Shown piece after piece: positions 39,485-48,264 of a stretch of 64,000 nucleotides of DNA; positions within the stretch are counted from its first letter, which is position 1; the number at the start of each line of letters is the position of its first letter. The stretch is taken from contig DHDP01000014.1 in assembly GCA_002399405.1 (NCBI GenBank), positions 62,001-126,000 on the forward strand, written 5' to 3'. The position numbers and the translations under genes are program-made. The notes below the pieces were generated by a model. It saw nothing but the letters and a program-made list of their open reading frames with translations. It had not been told where the DNA came from and ran no database searches. Source of the stretch: Treponema sp. UBA4873. GTDB taxonomy: Bacteria > Spirochaetota > Spirochaetia > Treponematales > Treponemataceae.

Positions 39485-41545
39485 ATGAAAAACGACCATA
39501 ACGATAAACAAAAACCGTCAGAACGTGTTCCCTGCGACAGGCGCACAGGAGTCGTCGTTCCGCTTGGAGCACTCTATTCAAAAAAATATTCTGCCATCGG
39601 AGAATTTCCGGCGCTTGCCGAATTTGCTCAGTTCTGTAAAAAAGCGGATCTTACAATCATTCAGCTGCTTCCCGTCAACGATACGGGAACACAATCGTCG
39701 CCGTACAGCGGCCTGTCGGCGTTCGCGCTGCATCCCGTGTACATTTCTCTCACAGACCTTCCCGAATTTTCAGAAAAATATTCGTCGGATAAATCCTTTG
39801 CGGAAAAATACGACGGTTTTATTAAGAACAATCCGTACAAAAACAGGTACGATTACGATACAATTCTCAATACGAAAATCGGGCTGCTGAGAATGCTTTA
39901 TTCGGCAACCGAAACGGCGGAAACGGGAAATCCGTCCGAAGAGCTTGCCGCATGGATACAAGAAAACCGGTGGATTATCCCCTACGCAGTCTACAAAAAT
40001 TTAAAATGGAAATACATGCAGTCGACATGGAAATCATGGGAAGACAGAGACCGTATTGTTAATCGGAAGGAAATTGCTGCACGCTGGGATGGAACGGACG
40101 ATAAAAAGGAACACCTGTTCTACGCGTGGACGCAGATGCGGGCAGCGCAGCAGTTCTCACGCGCTGCGGACGCGGTGCGGAAGGCGGGCATCATACTGAA
40201 AGGCGACATTCCCATTCTCATGAACGAAGATTCCTGCGACGCGTGGTCGCAGCCTGATATTTTCAATCAGTCGCTGCGTGCGGGCGCGCCGGTCGACGGA
40301 GAAAATCCGAAAGGACAGAACTGGGGATTCCCGACATACAACTGGAAATATCTCGAATCGACGGACTATGCGTGGTGGAAAGAGCGGCTTGCTTCCGCGG
40401 CGCAATACTACGGCGCGTACCGTCTGGACCATATTTTAGGATTCTTCCGCATCTGGGCTGTTCCCGAACGTGATACGACAGCCGTTCTCGGGCATACCGA
40501 GCCGTATAGGGCAATCACGCGGGAAGAACTGCACAAAGCGGGATTCGACGACGGGCGCATCAGATGGCTTTCACAGCCTCACGTCGGAACGGGCGTCGTT
40601 CAGGATATTACGTGGAATTACGAAAGCGCGCATAAAATCCTCGCAACGTGCATGACGCAGCTGCCGAACGAAGAGTTGTGGCTTTTCAATACGAATATAA
40701 AAGGCGACAAAGATATTTACGGACTCGACTTCGGAACGCTCTGCAATAACGACGCGGCAAACCGCATCAGGGAGCAGCTCGCGCAGATGTGGCTCAACAG
40801 ATGTCTCATTGAAATGGAAAAAGACATGTTCGTACCTGTGTGGACATATACGTCGTCCGCGGCGTGGAAAACGCTGAGCGGCGATGAAAAAAAGGAACTT
40901 CAGAATATGTTCGTTTCCCTTGCCGACGACGAACAAAAGCTCTGGGAAAAGCAGGCGTCTGATATATTAAGCGCGCTTACCGGTTCAGTCGGTATGACTG
41001 CATGCGGCGAAGATCTGGGTGTGAATCTTCCCTGTCTTCCCGCCGTTATGAAAGCAAACAATATTTTGTCGCTGCGCGTCGTGCGCTGGGCGCGTGAGTG
41101 GAACAGGGACGGTCAGCCGTACGTTCCGTTCAGCGAATACCCGGAACTCTCTGTTGCGACGACGTCAGTGCACGACTCGCCGACGATACGCGAATGGTGG
41201 GAACAGGATGCCTATGCGTCGTCACTTTTTGCAAAAACGTACGCTTCGTCATTCGGCAGCCGGCCGGATGAGTATAAATCGTTCACGCCGGAAACGGCAC
41301 GCTGTATTCTTTCTGCCGCGGCCGAAGCGGGAAGCATGTGGTGCATTCATCCGCTCCAGGATTTCCTTTACATGAACAAATCATACTGGCTCGAAAAACC
41401 GGCGGACGAGCGAATTAATATTCCCGGAACGGTCAGCGCATTCAACTGGACATACCGCATGCCGGCACCGATTGAAACAATCGAAAAAGACGACGAACTT
41501 ATTTTTAACATTAAGACTGTCGCGGAAAAACACAGAGAAGAATGA
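39485..41545 (+). CDS. malQ: 4-alpha-glucanotransferase (GH77)
   Basis: A 686-residue amylomaltase/D-enzyme moving alpha-1,4-glucan segments. Substrate-site and catalytic motifs are present: RRTGVVVPLGALYS near the N-terminus, SPYSGLSAFALHPVYI, nucleophile aspartate in YRLDHILGFFRIW, acid/base glutamate in CGEDLGVN, and transition-state aspartate in SVHDSPTIREWWE. About 150-180 residues longer than Thermus MalQ, with inserts in the middle and C-terminal part. The GH13 gene follows 88 bases later, so both serve storage-glucan or maltodextrin metabolism. Confidence 0.93.
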   Translation: MKNDHNDKQKPSERVPCDRRTGVVVPLGALYSKKYSAIGEFPALAEFAQFCKKADLTIIQLLPVNDTGTQSSPYSGLSAFALHPVYISLTDLPEFSEKYSSDKSFAEKYDGFIKNNPYKNRYDYDTILNTKIGLLRMLYSATETAETGNPSEELAAWIQENRWIIPYAVYKNLKWKYMQSTWKSWEDRDRIVNRKEIAARWDGTDDKKEHLFYAWTQMRAAQQFSRAADAVRKAGIILKGDIPILMNEDSCDAWSQPDIFNQSLRAGAPVDGENPKGQNWGFPTYNWKYLESTDYAWWKERLASAAQYYGAYRLDHILGFFRIWAVPERDTTAVLGHTEPYRAITREELHKAGFDDGRIRWLSQPHVGTGVVQDITWNYESAHKILATCMTQLPNEELWLFNTNIKGDKDIYGLDFGTLCNNDAANRIREQLAQMWLNRCLIEMEKDMFVPVWTYTSSAAWKTLSGDEKKELQNMFVSLADDEQKLWEKQASDILSALTGSVGMTACGEDLGVNLPCLPAVMKANNILSLRVVRWAREWNRDGQPYVPFSEYPELSVATTSVHDSPTIREWWEQDAYASSLFAKTYASSFGSRPDEYKSFTPETARCILSAAAEAGSMWCIHPLQDFLYMNKSYWLEKPADERINIPGTVSAFNWTYRMPAPIETIEKDDELIFNIKTVAEKHREE

Positions 41546-41633
41546 ATGATTGCGGGCGGCTGTGCAGCAATCATGAATGTCTCGTATCGGAAACAAAGAG
41601 AAGCTTTGTTGACCTTTAATCAGGAGGGAGCAA
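41546..41633 (+). other. Leader of GH13 gene with two hairpins
   Basis: ATGATTGC / GCAATCAT (loop 13 bases) directly after the malQ stop, then AACAAAG-AGAAG-CTTTGTT. An SD GGAGGG precedes the GTG start at 41634. No convincing promoter, so malQ read-through is likely. Confidence 0.45.
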
Positions 41634-44600
41634 GTGAAAATTTCATACAATGAATTCCATGTAAGCAGAAAAATCAGGGACCTCTGCAGTTTCGACAAAG
41701 CAACGTACACGTCGACCGGTAATGCTGTTCTTGCCGATATGAAAAACGTGCGGGCCTTCGCGGAAAAACTCAACGCGTTGTTCGACAAACGCAACGAACA
41801 CGAAAAACGCATTTCCGCCGGGCAGCTCAACGCCATGGGACTTATTGATGAAATCCTCCATTATGTCTGCATGCTCTACCGCAGGGATAAAGACGGAACG
41901 GCCTTTACCGGAATGCTTGAGGATTTGGACGCAGGATTCGGCAGGGAAAACGTAGACAAACTGCTGCTGTCCTTCACGTCGTATTTCCCGCCGACAGAGG
42001 TATATCAGGGTAAACTGACCGCCGGACAGCACCTTGCACAGACCGCTCTCGATGCCGGGACAAAAAAAATGCGCACAAACAGAGAGCAGGCGCTCGAAGA
42101 ACTTATACTGCTTCACCTCGCAAACGAAAACCCCGCATTCAGGTCTTTCTCCGTTCTTTTCGACGACAGTGAACTTGCGCTCGATCCGCTGTACGACAAG
42201 AGCTGGGCCCGGCTGCAGACATACGTAAAAGCGCTGCCCGTATTCGGTCCGTTCAATCACGACCTTATTTCGCTGCTGAGGGAACCTGTCGTATTCAGTC
42301 CCGAAAGTCTGAAAGGACAGCTCGATTACATCCGCCTTCACTGGGCGGGCATGCTCGGCGAACGGCTCAAACGGCTGCTCGCCGGACTCGATACAATACG
42401 CGAAGAGGAAAAAGCCGCGTGGCAACCGGTGAACGGCGGAGCGCCGGATATGGTTCCGTACAATTACGAAAATCTTATGAAAGAGTACGAGCGTTTCAGC
42501 GCCGACAGCGACTGGATGCCGAAAGTCGTGCTTATGGCAAAAACGGTGCTCGTATGGCTCGATCAGCTTACGAAAAAATACAAACGGCCGGTCACACGTC
42601 TCGATCAGATTCCCGACGAAGAACTCGACGCGCTGCGCGACGAAGGATTTACAGGCCTGTGGCTCATAGGGCTGTGGGAACGAAGTCACGCAAGCAGGCG
42701 CATCAAGCAGATATGCGGGAATCCCGAAGCGGCGGCGAGCGCGTACAGTCTGTACGACTATGACATCGCGGGAAACATCGGCGGATGGGATGCGCTCTGC
42801 AACCTCCGCGGACGTCTGTGGCAGCGCGGCATCCGTCTCGCTTCCGATATGGTTCCGAATCACACGGGCATGGACTCGAAATGGGTCGTCGAAAAACCGG
42901 ACCTGTTCATCCAGCGGCGCGACTGTCCGTTCCCGCAGTATTCGTTCAACGGTGAAAATCTGTCGCCCGACGGCAGGGTCGGCGTCTATCTTGAGGATCA
43001 CTACTACAGCAAAACTGACTGCGCGGTCGTATTCAAGCGCGTCGACAACAGTACGGGAGACGTGCGCTACATTTATCACGGAAACGACGGAACGGGAATG
43101 CCGTGGAACGACACGGCTCAGATAGATTTTCTCAACCCCGAAGCGCGGGAACAGGTCATACAGGAAATCATCAAAGTAGCAAAAAATTTTCCGATTATCC
43201 GCTTCGACGCGGCGATGGTTCTCGCGAAGAAACACATCAGGCGTTTGTGGTATCCGGAACCCGGACACGGCGGAGACATTCCGACAAGGTCCGAGACGGG
43301 ACTTTCGACGCAGCAGTTCAACGACGCGATTCCGGAGGAATTCTGGCGCGAGGTCGTCGACCGCATCGCGAAAGAAGTACCGGACACGCTTCTTCTCGCA
43401 GAAGCATTCTGGATGATGGAAGGATATTTCGTCCGCACGCTCGGCATGCACCGCGTCTATAACAGCGCGTTCATGAATATGCTCAAGAAAGAAGAAAATC
43501 AGAAATACCGGGACACAATAAAAAACACAATCAGGTTCGATCCGCAGGTATTGAAGCGTTTCGTAAATTTCATGAATAATCCTGATGAGGAAACGGCCGT
43601 CGCACAATTCGGGAAGGGCGACAAATACTTCGGCGTGTGCACGCTCATGGTAACAATGCCGGGCCTCCCGATGTTCGGACATGGACAAATCGAGGGTTTT
43701 GAAGAAAAATACGGAATGGAATACACAAAGGCATACCGCGACGAACAGCCTGACAAGGAACTCGTTGCTCGCCACCGGCACGATATTTTCCCGCTTATGA
43801 AAAAGCGATACCTCTTTGCACAGGTGGAAAATTTTCTTTTCTACGATGTGTGGGACAGCGGACGCGTCAACGAAAACATATTCGCGTATTCGAATAATGC
43901 CGGCGGGGAATGCACGATCGTATTCTACAACAACAAGTATGAGCGCGCGTCCGGCTGGATAAAACAATCGTGCGAATATGCGGTAAAGACGGGAAGCGGT
44001 GAAAACGACATACTGATGCGTTCAAAGAGCATTTCCGAAGGACTCATGCTCAGTGCCGAAGACGATAAATACTGCATTTTACGCGAGCAGCGCTCCGGAT
44101 TGTGGTTCGTGCGTTCAAGCCGCGATATCTGCGAGCACGGTATGTTCACAGCGCTCAACGGATTCGAGTCGCAGGTGTACACTGATATCCGCCAGACGAC
44201 GGACCTTCCCGACCACCGCTGGAAAATTCTCTGCGAGACGCTGTCGGGACGCGGATGTGAAGACTTCGAAATAGAATGGGAGGAAATCAAATATAAAGAG
44301 CTGTATAAAGCGTTTGGAGAGTTTGCGCAGACCGTTCTTCCCGGCATGAACGCAGTGCTTCTTGCTGCTGCCTCACCGGAAAACACACCGAAACGAATTA
44401 CGGTTTTAATAAAAGGAATGCTGAAAAAAACAGAACCGGCAGCCGACGCGTTTTACAAAACGGCAGCGGACTTTGCAAAAGACGACGGAATCAAACTTGA
44501 AAAACCGGAAAAACAATTCGCGTCATTCAGCGCTGCATTTTCACGCATCGCCGGATTATATGCGGATATCCGCGGTAATAAAACATCGGCAAAAAAATCA

Positions 44601-45530
44601 GTACATCATAACATAAAAGACGGAAACACATTCCTGCGTACGCTGATGGCCGGTGAAACGAATTCCGCTCTGCTGCTTTCATGCTGGGCCTCCGTCTGCG
44701 CGCTTGCAAAAAACGGATGCGCAAAAAAATATTCTCTTGCACGCAAGTTCGCTGAATATGCGAAGAGCACTGTCAGTAACTTTGTTACCTCCGTCGGCGA
44801 CGTCGGTATTGCAGATGTTTCAATCCGCAATACACTCGCACGCCTGTTCGCGCTTTCACCTGCGGCAGATTTTTCCTCAGTAAAAAATATCAAAACAGCA
44901 GCTTACTCAGTCGCGTCTCTTCTGGTGGAAAAAGAAGATGCGGTATTGCTTACTGGAAAAAATTCATTTAATGGTGTAGAATGGTTTAATAAGGAGCTGT
45001 CGGACAGCAGTCTGACATATTTTACCGCACTCGCGCTGCTTCAAACAAAGAGTGCACAGGAAGCCGACGTACTCAAGCTGTATGCCCTTCTTGCCGATGC
45101 TAAACTGAAAGCATCATACAAGTGCGAACTGTTCGTCAAAAAGTTCGCACCTGAGAAAAGCATCAAAGCTGAATCTTCGAAGAAGACAAAGGCTTTAAAA
45201 ATAATATCCGTCAGTTCTTCTGACGGGAAAAGCAAGGAGATGACTATGGCAACGACCACAGCAAAGAAGCCGGCAGCAAAAAAACCGGCGGTTAAGAAAA
45301 CAACTGCAAAAAAACCTGCAGTGAAAAAACCGGCAGCAAAGACGGCTGCTAAAAAACCGGCAGCGAAAAAGGCTGCGGAAAAAAAGACACCGGTAAAGAA
45401 AGCCGGTGCCGCGAAACCTGCAGCAAAGAAAGTTGCGGCTAAAAAACCTGCTGCAAAAACGACGGCGAAAAAGCCGGCAGCGAAAAAAACCGCTGTGAAG
45501 AAACCGGCGAAAAAAGTCGAGCCAAAATAA
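41634..45530 (+). CDS. Large GH13 alpha-amylase family protein with histone-like tail
   Basis: A 1298-residue protein. Residues 1-350 are an N-terminal helical extension not recognised. The GH13 barrel follows: region I SDMVPNHTG (about 403), region II IRFDAAMV with nucleophile Asp (about 523), region III LLAEAFWMMEG with acid/base Glu (about 587), region IV MNNPDEETA (about 647), where Pro replaces the usual His. A C-terminal helical part runs to about 1200. The last 94 residues are a lysine/alanine/proline-rich repeat (KKPAAKK type) like bacterial histone H1 proteins. No signal peptide. GTG start with GGAGGG SD. The tail can also be made as a separate protein (see 45246). Confidence 0.85.
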   Translation: MKISYNEFHVSRKIRDLCSFDKATYTSTGNAVLADMKNVRAFAEKLNALFDKRNEHEKRISAGQLNAMGLIDEILHYVCMLYRRDKDGTAFTGMLEDLDAGFGRENVDKLLLSFTSYFPPTEVYQGKLTAGQHLAQTALDAGTKKMRTNREQALEELILLHLANENPAFRSFSVLFDDSELALDPLYDKSWARLQTYVKALPVFGPFNHDLISLLREPVVFSPESLKGQLDYIRLHWAGMLGERLKRLLAGLDTIREEEKAAWQPVNGGAPDMVPYNYENLMKEYERFSADSDWMPKVVLMAKTVLVWLDQLTKKYKRPVTRLDQIPDEELDALRDEGFTGLWLIGLWERSHASRRIKQICGNPEAAASAYSLYDYDIAGNIGGWDALCNLRGRLWQRGIRLASDMVPNHTGMDSKWVVEKPDLFIQRRDCPFPQYSFNGENLSPDGRVGVYLEDHYYSKTDCAVVFKRVDNSTGDVRYIYHGNDGTGMPWNDTAQIDFLNPEAREQVIQEIIKVAKNFPIIRFDAAMVLAKKHIRRLWYPEPGHGGDIPTRSETGLSTQQFNDAIPEEFWREVVDRIAKEVPDTLLLAEAFWMMEGYFVRTLGMHRVYNSAFMNMLKKEENQKYRDTIKNTIRFDPQVLKRFVNFMNNPDEETAVAQFGKGDKYFGVCTLMVTMPGLPMFGHGQIEGFEEKYGMEYTKAYRDEQPDKELVARHRHDIFPLMKKRYLFAQVENFLFYDVWDSGRVNENIFAYSNNAGGECTIVFYNNKYERASGWIKQSCEYAVKTGSGENDILMRSKSISEGLMLSAEDDKYCILREQRSGLWFVRSSRDICEHGMFTALNGFESQVYTDIRQTTDLPDHRWKILCETLSGRGCEDFEIEWEEIKYKELYKAFGEFAQTVLPGMNAVLLAAASPENTPKRITVLIKGMLKKTEPAADAFYKTAADFAKDDGIKLEKPEKQFASFSAAFSRIAGLYADIRGNKTSAKKSVHHNIKDGNTFLRTLMAGETNSALLLSCWASVCALAKNGCAKKYSLARKFAEYAKSTVSNFVTSVGDVGIADVSIRNTLARLFALSPAADFSSVKNIKTAAYSVASLLVEKEDAVLLTGKNSFNGVEWFNKELSDSSLTYFTALALLQTKSAQEADVLKLYALLADAKLKASYKCELFVKKFAPEKSIKAESSKKTKALKIISVSSSDGKSKEMTMATTTAKKPAAKKPAVKKTTAKKPAVKKPAAKTAAKKPAAKKAAEKKTPVKKAGAAKPAAKKVAAKKPAAKTTAKKPAAKKTAVKKPAKKVEPK
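45208..45226 (+). other. Hairpin upstream of the internal start
   Basis: CCGTCAG-TTCTT-CTGACGG, a perfect 7-base stem 8 bases before the internal SD at 45234. It could pause ribosomes or polymerase, or be a relic of an intergenic region. Confidence 0.5.
45246..45530 (+). CDS. Nested histone-H1-like protein (internal in-frame start)
   Basis: An in-frame ATG inside the GH13 gene gives MATTTAKKPAAKKPAVKK and onward, 94 residues to the same stop. AAGGAG at 45234-45239 lies 6 bases before this ATG, better than the SD of most genes in the window. Composition is almost only K, A, P, T and V in KKPA-type repeats with no acidic residue except near the end, which is typical of DNA-binding histone H1-like proteins of Chlamydia and other bacteria. 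It may be produced by internal initiation, or be a former separate gene fused to the amylase gene by loss of a stop codon. Expression is inferred, not shown. Confidence 0.55.
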   Translation: MATTTAKKPAAKKPAVKKTTAKKPAVKKPAAKTAAKKPAAKKAAEKKTPVKKAGAAKPAAKKVAAKKPAAKTTAKKPAAKKTAVKKPAKKVEPK

Positions 45531-45545
45531 ATTTAATAACGGAGA

Positions 45546-45582
45546 AACCGTCCCTATCGTAAAGACTGAGGGACGGTTTTTT
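45546..45582. terminator. Bidirectional terminator between GH13 and thrC-like genes
   Basis: AACCGTCCCT (45546-45555) / AGGGACGGTT (45569-45578) followed by a T-run to 45582. It serves the plus-strand GH13 gene; the minus-strand gene ends at 45581, inside the T-run. Confidence 0.85.
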
Positions 45583-46891
45583 AATTGTTGATACCGCTGA
45601 TAATATTCCGCAATTCCTGAACTGTTTTTATTGTCGGTCTGTTCAATAACACAGGACGAAGCACGGCGTTGATATTCTCAGGCATTTCAGGGGCTTCTCC
45701 GAGCGTATGCCGTATATAATCGGCGGAAAGAGACGGGTGATCTCTGGCAACAACCACAACGGCGCCGGTATCTTCCTTTATCATCGCGTCGTTCGCTTTC
45801 GCAGCTGCATATGCGCGCGCCGTATGGCGGTCAGCATATATATGGTACTTCATGAACAGCTCTTTTGCGGCGCTGTCGGCCATATCGTCCGTAAGTTTTA
45901 CCGGATAGATGAAATTACGCATCATGAGCTTATTCGCGCTGAAAACGTCTTCAAGACGCTCGAGGTTCGACGGATCGGTCGGATCCGCACTCTGTCGTTT
46001 ATTCAGCGGAACAACTGAATCGAGCAGAACGCAGTTTCCCATCGTATCGACGGTAAGCGCGTCCGTCGCCGGCGTAAGAAAGCCGTTAAGCGGCAGCGCA
46101 AACTGCCAACTGTATAATCCTGCCACAATATTGCTGTAATTGCCCGGCGCAAGCGCATAGTAAATGTCGCCCGCAGTTTTATTCTTAAGTCTGGAAAATG
46201 CGAACGGATAAAAAAAAGCCTGAGGCAGCAGACGTCCGATATTCGCGGTATTTGCAACTGTAAGTCTGTTCGCTGCAACAAAATCGTGATCAGAAAATAT
46301 GCTGCGCACGAAAGCGTGGCAGTCCGCTTCCGAACCTTCTATTTCCACCGGATAAATATTGCCGCCGTTCCATATATAATCGCTTTCCTGCATTCCATGA
46401 ACAGTACCTTTCGGATAAACGACGACCGCTTTTATGCGTTTTTTGTCCCTGAGTTCGTGAGCGAGAACGGAACCGAGCTCCGCGCGCGTTACCGACAAAA
46501 AAACAGCGGTACTGTCACGCATCTGAAGCATAGTCTCAAGGCAGGCAACAAGATACGAAATGCCGAAATCCCGGTGATATCCCGTCGGGCCGTGAAACAG
46601 TTCGAGCATAAAATACGTATCATCAAGCTGACGCACTACCGGTTCGAACGGAAACGCCTTCGTCGCAATCGTTTCGCATATTATCGGGCTGAATTCGTCC
46701 TTTATGAAAGCTGACGTGAGCGCTCCTGCAATAGATGCAAACGTCGTGTTTTCATCAGTGTATAAAATCCAGCGCCGGAGATCCTCCGTATCGGCAGGCA
46801 CATAATACCCTCCGTCGGCCGGCATACAATCAAGCACAGCCTGTGAGAATCCGACTGTATCAACTTTGTTTCTCGTACTTGTAAAACGCAT
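45581..46891 (-). CDS. Threonine-synthase-like protein lacking the PLP lysine
   Basis: A 436-residue protein with the threonine synthase overall design: N-terminal MRFTSTRNKVDTVGFSQAVLDCMPADGGYYVP, LELFHGPTGYHRDFG, and TVANTANIGRLLPQ. In ThrC the middle motif is FHGPTLAFKDFG with the PLP lysine; here R107 occupies that site. The phosphate loop GNFGN is GNYSN, also altered. It is therefore a degenerate paralogue that may bind PLP poorly or not at all. The start ATG at 46891 is 6 bases after a -10 box. It is divergent from pepT. Confidence 0.75.
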   Translation of the reverse strand: MRFTSTRNKVDTVGFSQAVLDCMPADGGYYVPADTEDLRRWILYTDENTTFASIAGALTSAFIKDEFSPIICETIATKAFPFEPVVRQLDDTYFMLELFHGPTGYHRDFGISYLVACLETMLQMRDSTAVFLSVTRAELGSVLAHELRDKKRIKAVVVYPKGTVHGMQESDYIWNGGNIYPVEIEGSEADCHAFVRSIFSDHDFVAANRLTVANTANIGRLLPQAFFYPFAFSRLKNKTAGDIYYALAPGNYSNIVAGLYSWQFALPLNGFLTPATDALTVDTMGNCVLLDSVVPLNKRQSADPTDPSNLERLEDVFSANKLMMRNFIYPVKLTDDMADSAAKELFMKYHIYADRHTARAYAAAKANDAMIKEDTGAVVVVARDHPSLSADYIRHTLGEAPEMPENINAVLRPVLLNRPTIKTVQELRNIISGINN

Positions 46892-46897
46892 GGTAAT

Positions 46898-46926
46898 ACT
46901 ATAGCACAAAAGTCCGATATTACCAA
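46898..46926 (-). promoter_or_regulatory. Promoter of thrC-like gene, leaderless type
   Basis: Minus strand -35 TTGGTA (46926-46921), 17-base spacer, -10 TATAGT (46903-46898), 6 bases to ATG. Confidence 0.55.
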
Positions 46927-46951
46927 TAAGAATATATACGTTCTTCATATG

Positions 46952-46980
46952 TTGTAAAATCATGCCGAAAGACTTATTAT
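46952..46980 (+). promoter_or_regulatory. Promoter of pepT-murA, leaderless type
   Basis: -35 TTGTAA (46952-46957), 17-base spacer, -10 TATTAT (46975-46980), 6 bases to ATG at 46987. No SD. Confidence 0.55.
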
Positions 46981-46986
46981 AGTGAC

Positions 46987-48264
46987 ATGAATTATATCAA
47001 AAGCACATCAAAAGAAGAGAAGGAACTGCTTGAACGTTTTCTAAGATACGTCAAAACGTATTCCGAAAGCAGTTCGGCAGAAGCTGATAAAGGTGTCATT
47101 CCGTCTACACCGCAGCAGAAGGATTTTGCCCGGATGCTTGCTTCCGAAATGATTGCAATCGGGCTCACCTCTGTGCAGATTACGGATTTCTGCTACGTAT
47201 ACGGAGTTCTTCCGGCATCTGCCGGCTGCGGGAAAATACCGTCGTTCTGCATGCTTTCTCATCTTGATACTGTCGACGAGGTAACCGGCAGAAATGTTAA
47301 TCCCTCCGTCCATGCGGATTACGACGGCGCTGTCATCAGTCTTGCGGGCGGCGGAATTCTTGATCCCTCTCGGGACAGCGCGCTTGCACAGGCCGCCGCC
47401 GAACGCGATACAATAATCACGACGGACGGGACTACGCTGCTCGGCGCGGACGACAAAGCCGGAATCGCGGCGATTATGACGGCGGTTTCGTTTATCGCCT
47501 CGCACAAAGAAATCAGACACGGAAAAATCGAAGTGGTCTTTTCGCCGGACGAAGAAACGGGACACGGTATGGATAAAGTGCCGCTCAATCTCATTTCTTC
47601 GAAGCGCGCATACACCGTCGACGGCGGCCACATCGGCCAGCTTGAAACGGAGTGTTTCAACGCTGTGGGTACGACAGTGACGTTCACAGGAAAAGCTGCT
47701 CACACGGGCGACGCGCGGGCTGCGGGCATGGTAAATGCAGTTTCCATGGTTTCATCGTTTACGGCGAATCTTCCCGGCCGCCAGTCGCCCGAAACGACCG
47801 ACAAACGGGATGGTTTTTATGCCCCGCTCGAACTGTCCGGCGGCATAGAAAAGGCGGAGGTCTATCTGCTCCTCAGGGATTTTACCCGCGACGGCATTGA
47901 AAAGCGCAAGAAAATCGTCGGGCAGCTCGCGGAAGCTGTTGCGGCCTCATTCGGCGGCAGCGTGGAAATCGTTCACAAACAGCAGTACCTCAATATGAAA
48001 GATGGTCTCGATGCGCATCCTGAGGTCGTGCAGGACCTTGAGAAGGCATACCGCAATTCGGGCGTAGAACCGGTGAACACGCCTATCAGAGGCGGAACGG
48101 ACGGCTCAAGGCTCACGGAAATGGGAATCCCCACTCCGAATATTTTTACCGGCGCGCATAATTTTCATTCGCGCACGGAATGGGCTTCGCTCAGCCAAAT
48201 GAGCAAAGCTGCCGATATTGTAATAAATCTTGCCCGAGTTATTTCCGGAGAACACGATGCATGA
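46987..48264 (+). CDS. pepT: Peptidase T-like tripeptidase (M20B)
   Basis: A 425-residue zinc aminopeptidase. Metal and catalytic motifs: LSHLDTVDE (His, Asp), TTLLGADDKAGIA (bridging Asp), FSPDEETGHGM (catalytic Glu pair), AYTVDGG and the C-terminal PNIFTGAHNFHSRTEWA (His). It releases the N-terminal residue of tripeptides in the cytoplasm. Its last 8 bases overlap the murA start. Confidence 0.92.
   Translation: MNYIKSTSKEEKELLERFLRYVKTYSESSSAEADKGVIPSTPQQKDFARMLASEMIAIGLTSVQITDFCYVYGVLPASAGCGKIPSFCMLSHLDTVDEVTGRNVNPSVHADYDGAVISLAGGGILDPSRDSALAQAAAERDTIITTDGTTLLGADDKAGIAAIMTAVSFIASHKEIRHGKIEVVFSPDEETGHGMDKVPLNLISSKRAYTVDGGHIGQLETECFNAVGTTVTFTGKAAHTGDARAAGMVNAVSMVSSFTANLPGRQSPETTDKRDGFYAPLELSGGIEKAEVYLLLRDFTRDGIEKRKKIVGQLAEAVAASFGGSVEIVHKQQYLNMKDGLDAHPEVVQDLEKAYRNSGVEPVNTPIRGGTDGSRLTEMGIPTPNIFTGAHNFHSRTEWASLSQMSKAADIVINLARVISGEHDA

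Noticed and set aside
39123..39511. Minus-strand small frames through the radical SAM repeats
   Set aside because: They arise from the repeat and lie opposite the gene end; no start signals.
41643..43967. Long open frame on the minus strand opposite the GH13 gene (about 774 codons)
   Set aside because: It is a mirror of the plus-strand codon bias. The plus strand has GH13 motifs and an SD, and the minus frame has no recognisable domain.
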